DNA of 64,000 bases from Zoroaster sp. YZ-2022. Taxonomy: Eukaryota > Echinodermata > Asteroidea > Forcipulatida > Zoroasteridae. A program made the translations under genes and the position numbers. Below, piece by piece: positions 1 to 10,580 of the stretch (within the stretch, counting starts at the first letter, position 1; each line of letters opens with the position of its first letter). Where the stretch lies: the NCBI GenBank assembly GCA_029582265.1, contig CM055837.1, forward strand, positions 11,049,926 to 11,113,925, read 5' to 3'. Under the pieces are notes generated by a model. The model did not search any database, was not told the DNA's origin, and saw only the letters and a program-made list of their open reading frames with translations.

Positions 1-1
1 C

Positions 2-283
2 ATCTCTCACTTCCTCATGTATATGCGAGCAGATATCATGGAAGGGGGATTTGGAATACAGCCACTCAAACATGTGCCATCATTTAAAACAGTGATGACA
101 TATTACGGTATGCAGATGCGTGACTTCAGGAAGGAACTGAACCGACTTGTCCCTTTTCGGTATCGTGTGAATGCACGAGACCTGAACTTGATGCATGGCC
201 ATAACATAGCGGTGGAGTGGTATCTGTCACAAAAGGACACACCCAGGGCGCAAAGGTGGTTCAACAGACATGGAATGCTATAA
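2..283 (+). CDS. MYND-A: 3' end of a MYND/DUF4470 protein gene (partial, transposon-extended C-terminus)
   Basis: The window opens inside the last exon of a gene whose full relative lies at 30.9-33.7 kb. The reading frame is open from base 2 and closely matches the last 80 residues of that copy (shared motifs SHFLMYMRA, GIQP, TVMTYHGMQM-like, RYRVNAR, VEWYL). The copies part ways after the codons for KDT: MYND-B stops at once, whereas here the frame runs on for 13 residues (PRAQRWFNRHGML) before TAA. Those residues are encoded by the terminal inverted repeat of a transposon that starts at 241. The gene is on the opposite strand to IBTK-A and probably sits in its intron, as MYND-B does in IBTK-B. 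Function is unknown; the N-terminal MYND fingers lie outside the window. Confidence 0.8.
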   Translation: MSHFLMYMRADIMEGGFGIQPLKHVPSFKTVMTYYGMQMRDFRKELNRLVPFRYRVNARDLNLMHGHNIAVEWYLSQKDTPRAQRWFNRHGML

Positions 284-1014
284 AAGGTTGTACACCAGAA
301 ATGATATCTATATGGGTCTGGGACCACAACCTAGGTGAACAACCTTGCAAATGAGCTACTGGAAATCTGTAGCACATCTTTTTGAAAAATGACCAGACAA
401 TGGAAAAGGCGCTGCTTTCTGGATATTGACCAATCATGACTTGTGTGCATTGGGATGGAAGCAGAAGTTACTTTACACAACAACAGCTTGTTTATATAAT
501 CTGCTTATAACCACCAATAACAACTGATGTTCATATTCGGATATAATTTGTGACTATTTGCAAAAATATACCCAATATTGCATGCATTTGCGTCATTGTC
601 TCTAGAATTCTTCCCTGAAAGTCGGTAATACACTATGAATGTGAACCATAAAGCATTCCATTGCAATTGGATCAGGTATCTGCATTGCCAAGAAGTAGAG
701 CAATATGTTTGAAAAAGATATAGTAATGTTCCTTCCCCCGACTCTAAATCTGTATGCCGAGCATGAAAAAAACACCAATGATAAACGTTTACTGTCATTT
801 TGTGAACAGTATAATGGTACAGAATGACAAATAGACATTGGACACTAATACATCTTGCACAAAATTACCTGTCACTGTGCGTTTCTCAGTTTGGAAGGCA
901 AGTTTAGTAGTATCCTGATATTTGCACATAATATGCTAATCTTATGGAAGCTAGAACTATTGTTAACTGTATCAGGAATGTTGTGGGAACATGCAAACAA
1001 GTCTTTAGAGTAAA

Positions 1015-1808
1015 TTACCATTGCCCAAGTCCACTTTTAGTGCGTTCAAATGCTCCAGTGTGGCACCAAGGGCCATAGTTAGCGGTTAGTATCAGTAACC
1101 ACAGTGTGGGCCATAAGAACATGTCTTTACAGTTAATTGTCACTGTCCAAGTCACTGCTTTCAAATACTGCAGTGTACTGAACACGGCTGCACTAATTGG
1201 TTGCGGATCCCTGGCAGCGACATCCAATGTGACAGGCAACACCCTTCTTCGCACAGGAACAGTTTCTGTTGCACCCTCTGGTGCAGCCACACGCGCGCGA
1301 TGGCCTTTGTCATCGTCTGCGGCCAGGCTGGTTGAGTTGAAGGGATTGGGACAAGTTTCCCATCCTGCAGAGCCCAGCCAAACTCCACAAATGTGGACGC
1401 TGTATATAGCATGAAGCATGACTCTTGTATCAGCCTCCTGCTGTGTAGACTCCAAGGCAGTGACGTCAGTGGCGGACCCTTCGGTGAGCAGCACACTCTG
1501 GGTTTCTTCCTTGAATCTTCTGCCTAGGCAAGTTGAACCCAGTGCTGGATCTAGCTGTTCACTCTCGGTCCACGTCTCACACAGTCTCGGTACTGCTCAC
1601 TGACTTCAAACACCTTAGCTGGTCTGGATCGGCCGTACCTGTGCTGCTGTTCTGCTGATTTGAGGCTTTGTTCACTGTATCGGTCACAGCAGAAATGTAT
1701 GATCCCTGTGCCAGCAGGAACATCTTTCAGCAGCTGGTGCTTGTAGCGATCAGCAATGGCTCCAAATGTTACATCTTTCTTGAATGACCAGTGGCGTATG
1801 GCATGCAT
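1015..1808 (-). pseudogene. Decayed transposon ORF remnant (EADTR-type motif)
   Basis: Two minus-strand stretches in different frames read like one broken protein. The upstream part (1551-1808) contains CDRYSEQSLKSAEQQHR and the downstream part (1015-1496) contains STQQEADTRVMLHAI. I know similar DRY..S.K..E and EADTR..LHA motifs from unnamed, probably transposon-linked proteins of marine invertebrates, but cannot name the family. The frames are disjoint and there is no start context. It lies wholly inside the inverted-repeat element 241-3208 and is best read as the remains of that element's gene. Confidence 0.4.
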
Positions 1809-2127
1809 TAATTACTAATTTGTCATCCAATTGGGTGAATTCCGGCCAGCTAAAGGTGAATTTCAACCAGGGTTGGGTAATTCTCACCACTATAATTTTT
1901 TTAATACAGGAGTCAGTCTTGGTTAATTATATTAGCCTATAGTAATAGATTAGTTATTCTAACTTAAAAATCTTTTTTAGTTTTCTTTTGTGTGGCTTTA
2001 ATTTTCTTAAAAGATTAAAACTTAAATTTGTGTTAGTATTATTTATATGAGTCAATGCATTTTACACAGTAATTCCAAAACAAAATTTGAAAATCTGCCA
2101 TTTAATAATTTTTTTCTTGATACCGAG

Positions 2128-2260
2128 TGGTTAGCTCAATGGTTGAGCGCCCGCTTTTCACCCAGGAGGCCGGGAATCGAATCCCGGTCACGTCATACCA
2201 AATACGTTAAAAATGGCACCTGCTGCCGTCTCACTTGGCGTTCAGCATAAGAGATTTGGG
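2128..2260 (+). repeat. tRNA-like sequence, probably the head of a tRNA-derived SINE
   Basis: An A-box-like TTAGCTCAATGGTTGAGCG is followed by a B-box-like arm, CCGGGAATCGAATCCCGG. The T-arm stem is perfect, but the loop has eight bases instead of seven and I cannot close a normal acceptor stem. The sequence continues as CTGCTGCCGTCTCACTTGG, SINE-like body rather than a tRNA 3' end. It lies inside the transposon 241-3208. Confidence 0.45.
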
Positions 2261-3208
2261 CCTGTGTTTACAATGCGTACCGGTTATTAAATTACTCCTA
2301 AAACATCAAATAGAAGGTTTGATAGATCACAGGTTACGGTTTAAATAATTCTTTGAAATGTTAGTGCTATGTTTAGATGATATTTGTAATCATTAATGAA
2401 CAAACTTAATCATGGTTTTATTGTTATTGGTTATGGTTTCCACTTCCATGTATGCATTTTTGTAAACCGGGTACGAATTTTAAACTCGAGACTATATTTG
2501 GTACAGTGAATCTAATCCAGTGAGTCCACATCTGGAAAAAAAAGGGCGTGTACTATTCCATTTTAGTCCTAATGGTCTGCTATAGTATAGGAAGTTACAC
2601 AGTACTTGCTGTACTACAAGTACAAGACCTAGCCCTAGGCTACGGCCACGCACAACCCCCCACCCCAACACCACCCCATTCCTGGTAACTCATTTGTACA
2701 GTGTTTCCCTAATTAGGCCTCACGGTATAACGCATAAACAACTTTATTAGGCCTAGCCTAGGTTGACTTAAAAAGCGAATTATCAAATTTCGCAGATCTG
2801 GTACAATAGGATTTCTGTGTGAGAGAAATAGCCACGGAGACCCGACGTCCCCATACAGGGACACTGCCATTTTGCATTTGCACTATTAGCTTGAAGCTGG
2901 CTGTAATTACCACTAAGTGGGATTGAGGGCACTATACACACTATTAATAATACAGGAGAGATGAGATTTGACAATTTAACCAAAGAATGGATGTTGCTTA
3001 GATAAGAAACAAAATGTCCCCGTACGGGGGGACGCCAGGTCTCAGGTCATGTTACTAAAAGGTGTGCTACAGATTTCCAGTAGCTCGTTTGCAAGGTTGT
3101 TCACCTAGGTTGTGGTCCCTGACCTATATAGTTATCATTTCTGGTGCACAACCTTTTATAGCATTCCATGTCTGTTTTCACCAAAAAGTGGGGGTTTGCC
3201 CCCTGGGT

Positions 3209-4530
3209 AACACTTAGAATCATCATAGCTAAGATCTATTAATTTTTATATTATTATTAATTTCACTATTATTATTATTACTTTTTTGTGGTGGGGGTAG
3301 TCGGGCAAGAGGATTTTGTGAATGTACCAACAGACCATTTTGACTATAAGGGGTAGGGGAATATATTGTCTCTCTGCACCACTACCGATGACAAAGGACC
3401 TCACTATTATCACAAATGGCCATGCACAATGAGGTCTTTATTAAACAGTAACACCCATCATCAAACATTTATTCCAATTAATAAACGCCTATCTTGATTT
3501 CATTTACAAAATTTCAGTATTAGGTCAAAAAATAGTCTGCGGGTTTTTGGTCATAGGTCAGTTTCAAAATCGGTACAATGATACACTTTTTTTTTTTTTT
3601 TTGGTATTTTGTTTTTGTTTTTGCCAACCAGCGAAATACGTGTTACATGTATACGCAGTATTTGGAACCAGACCCATACACCAAGTATGGTGGCTAAGAG
3701 AGGCCTCACAAATCAGGCAAACGTTCATACCCTATGTGAAAAAGTCATTTAAAACACAGGAAGGCAGACTTCCAATCGATCCAGCAATTTTAGATGCAAT
3801 TGGACATCGTTTCATAGCAAAAACTAAAAATGCCGATGTGCAGGCCCTGAAGTGATTATTGTTGAAAAACATAAAATGTGAAACTTTCAAATTCACATAT
3901 TTGAGATACATGAAACATCAACTATGCGGTTGATTCAGTGTGACACAAAACAAACTGGTATTCTCTCAATGGTTCAATTGTGGGTCACCATGATGTACAG
4001 CTGGCATGACAAGTGACTCATATATATGTGCTGGTCCAATTTTGATAATGACCGGTCTATTATGACGGTTAATACATCTCCATGTGAACTTCCTGGGGGC
4101 ATTTATACATACATGTAGTACTACTATGAACCAATTTGTTGATATTTCAGAAAGTTGAAGGCAAAATACCGTTCATTTCTAAGTAATATTTTAAAATAAG
4201 TTTGCCGCATTGTCTTAATTACAGGAAAACAAATTAGTGGCGTTTGTAAATAAATAAAATTTGAAGAGACCTTTCCAGCCATGGCACATCAAATAATTAA
4301 TGCTGGAGGTTCAATATCAAAATGGTGAAGAGTTTTTGTACTCATAGACACTCCAAAAGCACTGAGTATAAAGTGCTTCATATATATTACTTCGGTATAA
4401 GGTCAAAATCAAATTAATTAGTTATAGTAACAAAACATAGTTTACATCATGGTGTGTGGTAAGCATGAATTTCAAAAATAACTCCTTGGCAATGAAATAA
4501 AATAAATTGAAATTTGCATTAAAAATGTGG
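3209..4530. other. MYND 3' flank, homologous to 33.70-35.50 kb
   Basis: No gene is seen. The stretch aligns with the sequence after MYND-B (shared landmarks AAGATCTATTAAT, GACCGGTCTATTATGACGG, CATGGCACATCAAATAATTA). In unit B this flank is partly duplicated and carries an extra SINE. Within it, 3560-3850 has a chance-looking open frame and recurs inverted near 29.49-29.71 and 56.56-56.79 kb, so it is a dispersed repeat. Confidence 0.6.
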
Positions 4531-4539
4531 TGAAAGGAG

Positions 4540-4880
4540 GTACGTTTCTGTATATTTACAGGTATGTTTCTGTATATTTACAGGTACGTTTCTGTATATT
4601 ACGTTTCTGTATATTTACAGGTACGTTTCTGTATATTTACAGGTACGTTTCTGTATATTTACAGGTACGTTTCTGTATATTTACAGGTACGTTTCTGTAT
4701 ATTTACAGGTACGTTTCTGTATATTTACAGGTACGTTTCTGTATATTACGTTTCTGTATATTTACAGGTATGTTTCTGTATATTTAGAAGAAGTTTCTGT
4801 ATATTACGTTTCTGTATATTTACAGGTATGTTTCTGTATATTTACAGGTATGTTTCTGTATATTTAGAAGTGGTTTATGT
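4540..4880. repeat. 22-bp minisatellite (GTACGTTTCTGTATATTTACAG)
   Basis: About 15 tandem copies of a unit reading ACGTTTCTGTATATTTACAG, some shortened. 22 is not divisible by 3, but the unit has no stop, so all plus frames stay open by chance. The same array is expanded to about 2.5 kb in unit B (35650-38195). Confidence 0.95.
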
Positions 4881-5174
4881 ATATTAAGTCAGTCACAGTG
4901 GCAGATACCTACCGCAACCCAACAAATTTCATCCCCATGAAGTAACACATCCACCCAGTTGTTGGACTTTGATGAAATAAGTACACCTAGCCTCATGCAC
5001 AGCATCAATGGCTGGGCTGTACAGTACTTATCCATCCAATTCAAAACAAAACCAGTCAATGGAGTTTGATGGGTTAATGTATACATGTATGTATAATATC
5101 TCCTTATATGCATACATGCCTGTCTTTCTTCAGTCTATACATCTGTATGTCCCCCCTTTACCCTTAAGGTTTAC

Positions 5175-5321
5175 CTGAACTGTTCGGCACCTCTTCTTGA
5201 TTTGGTTGGCGGTGACGTTGCCATGGTTACAGAGGCATTTTCCACGAGCCTCTGCTCTGCCATCTGTAGCTCCCTGAATGACGCAGTAGAGGACAGTGGG
5301 ACTATTCCCGGTGAACTACCC
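5175..5321 (-). CDS. IBTK: IBTK-A exon: C-terminal WGSSPG...SFRELQMAEQ segment
   Basis: The exon is 147 nt, acceptor ttcag at 5322-5323 and donor gtaaac at 5174. It begins with the last base of a Trp codon shared with the exon at 7482 and encodes GSSPGIVPLSSTASFREL followed by QMAEQRLVENASVTMA and a basic tail ending AEQF plus two bases. A SFR..(M)..E motif after a Pro-Trp-Gly is typical of the IBTK C-terminal region. Its end phase (AG) fits exactly with the first base of the exon type seen at 29163-29270 and 56252-56359 (AG+T = Ser). The copy-B equivalent falls in the 500-N gap. Confidence 0.75.
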
Positions 5322-5893
5322 CTGAAATTGGAAACACATACAATGACGATATTTTCATGAAAAGATTACCACCGATCAAACCGTTTAAAGGGGCCGTAAC
5401 GTCACAATCAGAGCAGACATTCAACAGGGCATGGAATTCGTGTCCTAGTTTAAGATGAGCACAGTGACTGAACATTACTGGCTCATTTATGCAGCAGCAA
5501 CGGTAATATGACCTTATCATGTGAGGTATTATTTTCAGTCACTGAGCCAATCTGAAACTACCGTTCAAATGAAACAAGCATTCTAATGCCCTGTTGATCA
5601 TTACGATATTGTCCCTTCAACACTTATGTTATGTACAGTTGAAACAGAGATTTGTTCAAAATAACAGGAAGACTTCAATGGATATATGGCACTCTTTTGT
5701 GCATTTTGTGCATTGAATTGATCAAAACATTGAAATTGTTGACTTGTTATGTCAAACTTACTTTGTTTTAAAGCTTACGATTGTATCTTCCCTAGAAATA
5801 ATTTTGTCCAAGTTGCTGTCACTTTTACGAAAAGTAAAAGAATTTTTCATTTTCAATTTTCAATGTTACAATGAAGACATTTGTTTTTATTAA

Positions 5894-6700
5894 CCCTCCT
5901 ATAGGTTTAACAATCAAAGACACTCAAAATTTGTATATGACATAAAACACAATAAAGGGGGCCACTTTGCATCCGTCACGTTAGCAGTTTTTCCAATGGT
6001 TGTTATTTATTTTTAAGTACCTGAAACCGACCAAAAAGTGTTTCAACATGTGAATGGACATGCAGGCTTATACAAGAACTAATTTGAGTTGATTTATTTT
6101 ATTTTTAAATTTTTTTATTTATTTTTTTACCCTCAAATTTCCATAAAATTGGACGGAAAAGTTACCTCACTTTTCCGTCCATTTGTTGATGGAAATTTTA
6201 GGGTAATTAAAAAAATAATAGTAATAATCAACTCAAATTATCTTTAGGATAAGCATGCATGTCTATTCATGTTGAAATTCTTTTTGGGTGGTTTCAGATA
6301 TTTAAAAAAAAATTACAACCATAAGAAAAACTGCTAACGTGACGGTAGGAAAGTGGCCCCCTTTATTGTGTTTTATGTCATATAACTCCCAACCCACTGA
6401 CATTGTGCAGTGCACTCAAATAAATGCAAGGACATGTGGCTCTGGTAGGAGGTCAAACCAAAACCACTCAACTGCATATGAGTCTGCTGCTAACTTATGC
6501 AGTACATACACAGCTCTGTGTGACTCTGCATATAACTTATGTAGGACATACACAAGTGTGTTTGACTTTGCCACTAACTCCAGCACTCTTAGAGAAAAAT
6601 ACACATGTGTGAACAATTGGCAATGCAACCAAAAATACTCAAGCGACTGTCTGTGGGTGCGGTGCTTACTGGGCCAAATTTCAGCCTGGGCATAGGAGGG
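5894..6700. mobile_element. TTAA-flanked MITE, CCCTCCTA family, with an internal palindrome
   Basis: The element reads TTAA-CCCTCCTATAGG ... CATAGGAGGG-TTAA. TTAA target sites and CCCT termini fit piggyBac-like MITEs. A second inverted repeat fills 5930-6385: the arms share CATAAAACACAATAAAGGGG and CAAAATTTCC-type sequence around CGGAAAAGTTACCTCACTTTTCCG, so a hairpin MITE may be nested inside. The right end of the unit-B copy is seen just after the gap (about 40065). Confidence 0.7.
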
Positions 6701-6744
6701 TTAATAAGACAATGTAATTATTGTTAAGTAATATTTTCAAAGAC

Positions 6745-6850
6745 CGTTTGCGGTGGAATAAAATCTCTTTTGCGTAGTAATTAGTTCTGAAAAGTACTTG
6801 TGGTCATAAATCGACGTTTCGGTCAATATGCTCTGATCATCTTCTGGACA
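6745..6850. repeat. Dispersed repeat with hammerhead-like core (Penelope-like fragment?)
   Basis: Contains GTAGTAATTAGTTCTGAAAA and GACGTTTCGGTCAATATGC, also seen near 36112, 37149, 40103 and 62683. The reverse strand reads stem-loop then GAAACGTCG, reminiscent of hammerhead motifs in Penelope-like retroelements; here the CTGA core is mutated to CAGA. Confidence 0.5.
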
Positions 6851-7016
6851 ATGTAATTACTGTTTTTGTTTCATTGTCAATAGGAAATCTAACCAAAATG
6901 GCCGCAGCATGTAAAGACCAGACATGTAACTTTGTAATTGCAAAAAAAAAGAGGAAATGGCCGAGCACACAAAACTTTGTACAGTGTTTTTCAGTTTTCT
7001 ATAGCACTATTATTAA

Positions 7017-7377
7017 CCCTCCTACTGATAGACCATTTGAAACCATTCAAAATTTCCACTTTCAAAAATGCCCATTGGTTTTGTACACACATGGTGAAAA
7101 CATTTGAACAGTGTTGGTAGCAAGCTTTACTACCATTCAAATCCATTCAAATGCATAGAGGGTCCATTGATTCACCACTTACAATGTATCCAAACAAGGT
7201 TTTGTATTAGCTGTACTACCATTTGGAAAGATCCAAACAAGGTTTTGTATTAGCTGACCTACCATTCAAGGGGGAATCAATACTGTACACAGTTATTTCA
7301 CCATTCAAAACCACAAAAGCGAAATGGTTTCAAATGGTGCATCAACTTGTATGAAAAAGGTACCAAAAGCAGGAGGG
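7017..7377. mobile_element. TTAA-flanked MITE, CCCTCCTA family, unit A only
   Basis: TTAA-CCCTCCTACTGATAG ... AAAGCAGGAGGG-TTAA. The unit-B sequence at about 40372 is the clean empty site (CTATTATTAAAGAAAAAA), so exactly one TTAA was duplicated. The interior is rich in ACCATTCAAA/TTTGAATGG-type inverted words and has no ORF. Confidence 0.85.
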
Positions 7378-7481
7378 TTAAAGAAAAAAAAGAGGAAATC
7401 AGCTGATCAGCTGAAAAGTTGCATGCCTGAAGAACTATATAAATGCTTAAATGGAGTCATTTTCATGACCTAGTGCCTCAC

Positions 7482-7722
7482 CATGGGCATGCTGGCTTAT
7501 TTTCTCCCACTGGAGACACGGGGGAGGGTGACGTGGCACTATCTGCCGGCCTCTCCTGTTCTTTCTTGCGCTGTTTCTGTGATTTTTTGGCTGGAGGGTT
7601 GCCAATTCGAGGATGAGGACGACTTCCTTGGGGAGGATGACTTCCTTGGGGACGACGACAAGAATGCTTCCGATTGCATAATGCTGCGTAGATCTGGTCC
7701 TGTTACATCTGGCATACTAGGA
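7482..7722 (-). CDS. IBTK: IBTK-A exon: Ser/Arg/Lys-rich C-terminal region (2-bp frameshift)
   Basis: Acceptor tcttttgtcag after 7722, donor GTGAGG before 7482. It starts SPSMPDVTGPDLRSIMQ in phase with the exon at 15401 and has an SSSPRKSSS repeat. In copy B the frame continues RNGNPPAKKSQKQRKKEQ to ENKPVCPW, a basic 'SQKQRKK' block typical of IBTK. Here CTCGAATTGG replaces CTCGAGAAATGG, two bases fewer, which shifts the frame until the end of the exon. The frame after the shift still ends ENKPACPW, matching copy B, so the change looks recent or is a sequence error. Confidence 0.75.
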
Positions 7723-8079
7723 CTGACAAAAGAAACCACATGTTTTTAAACTAGAATTTTATTTGTCCCAAAAATACAAAAATATCTATGTATTGTTTTT
7801 CTTTTCTTTTCCTGAGCTGAAGCAGAGAAGTCCATGGACCCATTGTCAAACACCAGAATGGCACTTAAATAACTCCATCAGTTCTTAATGACACGTGACA
7901 TATAATATTCAGCAATAGAAATTGCATTATTGAATCTCTTTCTTGAATCCCTTTTATGGGTTGGTGGTTCTACGAACAACACAAAGTCATCTACACGGTT
8001 CTTCTCAGAACCAACAACTTACAAAAGAATTTACAAAAGAATTTACATAATAATAATTTAGACTTATATAGCACTTTTA

Positions 8080-8512
8080 TCATTTTATCATTTTATCATT
8101 TTATCATTTTATCATTATCATTTTATCATTATCATTTTATCATTATCATTTTATCATTATCATTTTATCATTATCATTTTATCATTATCATTTTATCATT
8201 ATCATTTTATCATTATCATTATCATTTTATCATTATCATTTTATCATTATCATTTTATCATTATCATTTTATCATTATCATTTTATCATTATCATTTTAT
8301 CATTATCATTTTATCATTATCATTTTATCATTATCATTTTATCATTATCATTATATCATTATCATTATATCATTATCATTATATCATTATATCATTATAT
8401 CATTATATCATTATATCATTATATCATTATATCATTATATCATTATATCATTATATCATTATATCATTATATCATTATATCATTATATCATTATCATTTT
8501 CATTTTCATTAT
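8080..8512. repeat. TTATCA/TATATCA microsatellite array
   Basis: More than 400 bp of ATCATTTTATCATT units, grading into ATCATTATATC near 8400. The array starts right after GACTTATATAGCAC, a SINE tail motif that recurs at 14434 and 41616. Shorter TTATCA tracts flank the next block border (12331-12366), so the array probably seeded the local duplications. Confidence 0.95.
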
Positions 8513-8515
8513 TAA

Positions 8516-10580
8516 TTTGACCCCAACAAAACAAATACAACCAAAAATGCATTTTTGTTGATCTTTCATATTCAGCACTTATGGCCTGTACTTCTTGCCA
8601 GGTAGTTATTTTGCCCCGTTTGAAGAGGGGAAAGTACCAGTTTCCAACAGTGCTGAATTTTCCCCCAAAAAGTACCCCTTGGAGGATTTTGCAAGATTTA
8701 GGGGTGGTTAGTGTTAAAACATCAATTAGATTTTTACTTTTAGATTGTACTATGCCAAATTTCATAGTTATGTAGTAAGTGTACAAAATCTTATATGGTT
8801 AATGTAATAAAAACTTAAATTAGATTTTTACTTTGACTTCTAGATTGTACTAGAGCTGTGCGTTTTCAGATATTTTTGGAACTAGATACCCGAAATCAAG
8901 AAACTTTGGATACCCGGATAGCCATTTTAATTTTCAATTTCAACAACACTTTTTTTATTAATAGCACAACAATTAATGTGGACGTTCCCTATAATAATAT
9001 CCCCTCTATTAACAGCTCATGGCACACACTCCCAGTGCAGACATAAAGCATGCACTAATCCAATAACTGCAAACAACAGGCAAACATTGTATCACACTGA
9101 ATCAGTTGGTGGGAAGTGTGTGGAAACTGTCCATAAAATACTACAAAGGCGTTATCTAGTGTAAGCTCTCGAATCTCTTCTTGACAAAATAAAATTGTAA
9201 AAAGTGTAAACATTACATTATTCAAGAGTCACAGATTTCTGTTGGCACCGCTCAAATGTTAAGACCGAATTTTTAAAAGTCATTTTCGGGTAATTTGAAC
9301 CGAAAAATGGAACCGGGTAATGACAGTTTCGGTCGGGTATCCAGATACCCGGATACCCGGCACAGCCTTAGATTATACTACGCCAAGATACCATAACTGG
9401 ATCATAATTCTTAATTTCAATATAATTACACAGTATACATAGATTAGAAGCTTGCCTTATAAGTCTGCCAAAGCCTATAAATGATTTGTGAACAAAGTAA
9501 ATGCTGTATAATGTCGTAGTTATGTAGTATGTATACAAAATCTTACATGGTTGCTGTGAATAAATTGTGGTTTAATTTAAAATTAAATTGTTATTTTAAA
9601 TTTGTTTTCTTTCCCCTATCAGATTATTGGGCCTTCTCGCTGGTGCATGCAGCATGTAAGCTACAGAGTGCGGTAGTGAGAATGACTTTCGTATTCATCA
9701 TGAATAAGGCGAATGGATCATGTTTCTCTTCTATGAACCTTCTGGCTAGGAACCTTCCTGAATCCTCCAAAATCCATCAGTGCACTTTTGGAAACATGCC
9801 CTTATCTTCAAAATGCACCATGCATTTTCATTGATCTTTCATATTCAACAGTTATGGCCTGTACTTCATGTCAGGTAATAATTTTGTTCCATTTGAAGAG
9901 GTGAAAGTACCAGTTTGACCCGGTCCATGAGGTTTTAGTATTTTTTTTATAAATTAGTTTTTACATGCATCATTATAGGCTACGTATAAGTTTTATGCAC
10001 CGTGAAAACCCCCTAATTGTATCGGTCAGTTTCACGTGGTCAGACCCCCTGCCCCCCCCCCCCAACTCTAATTTTAGTCAGGCCTAGGCCTACTAATTAT
10101 TATTTTTTATTGTTTTAGTATACTTTTGGTAACAATATTAACCCTTTCATTACAGATTTGTTTCAACAGGATGTCCCACTGGTTACCTAATTGCCTACCC
10201 ACTTACAGGCACTTTTTCTAAACTCTTTTTTCACCAAGAAGAATTTGTTGAAGAAAAAAAAAAATTAATGAAACGATTGTTGCTCATAAAATGATTGTTG
10301 CTCATGAAATTCACTTTCATGTGATACCAAAATCAATAGGATTACATATAAACTGAGCGTATTATCGATTTTACTTTCCCTGACCTTGTTTCACAAACAC
10401 AGCTGTTTGTATTAGGATCTGCTTGTATTATGTCTGATTTCTATAATAGCAACCTGTAGGTTTGCCTACACATTCAGAAATCATGTATTGCTTGGGTATG
10501 GACTGTGAAGAAGGACTACAAAAGCCTTTAGTTGTCCGATAAGCTTTGTATTCTTAAATTGTTTGCAGCAAGATGGCAAC
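8516..10580. repeat. First copy of a duplicated block; the second is at 12370-14225
   Basis: From TTTGACCCCAACAAAACAAA at 8516 to GCAAGATGGCAAC at 10580 the sequence matches 12370-14225 closely: same hAT-like MITE, same GTGAAAACCCCC segment, same GTTTGCAGCAAGATGGC end. It is non-coding apart from the very start of the TRIM gene. The second copy lacks 9607-9900-type sequence and the TRIM exon. Confidence 0.85.
8852..9368. mobile_element. hAT-like MITE (AGGCTGTGC... termini), copy 1
   Basis: Termini AGAGCTGTGCG and GGCACAGCCT, with internal GGATACCCGG near both ends. The flanks TAGATTGTACTA and TAGATTATACTA look like an 8-bp target duplication with one change, as expected for hAT. Second copy at 12715-13240; a fragment lies at 30296-30395. 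Confidence 0.65.

Larger units (their letters stand above)
241..3208. mobile_element. DNA transposon with ~150-bp terminal inverted repeats, inserted at the MYND-A stop codon
   Basis: The left end (from 241, ACCCAGGGCGCAAAGG) is repeated in inverted orientation at 3050-3208, which ends CCCCCTGGGT. The arms match over about 150 bp with small indels, including AATGCTATAAAAGGTTG and CTACTGGAAATCTGTAGCAC. The sister locus at 33.69 kb lacks the element: there GGACAC runs straight into TTAGAAG, and the flanks here are GGACAC on the left and AACACTTAGAA on the right. This implies a 4-bp target duplication ACAC. The interior holds a decayed coding remnant on the minus strand (1015-1808) and a tRNA-like sequence near 2130. 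Superfamily not determined. Confidence 0.8.

Noticed and set aside
2128..2200. tRNA gene
   Set aside because: The T-loop has eight bases, no acceptor stem can be closed and SINE-like sequence follows; kept only as a tRNA-like repeat.
3547..3855. 102-residue open frame next to MYND-A as a gene
   Set aside because: The same DNA recurs inverted in IBTK introns at 29.5 and 56.6 kb without an open frame, so it is a dispersed repeat.
4527..4887. Open frames of about 90-110 residues with FLYIYRYVSVY repeats
   Set aside because: They are translations of a stop-free 22-bp minisatellite in all frames, not genes.
7956..8561. 201-residue open frame rich in FYHYHFIII
   Set aside because: It is a translation of the TTATCA microsatellite.
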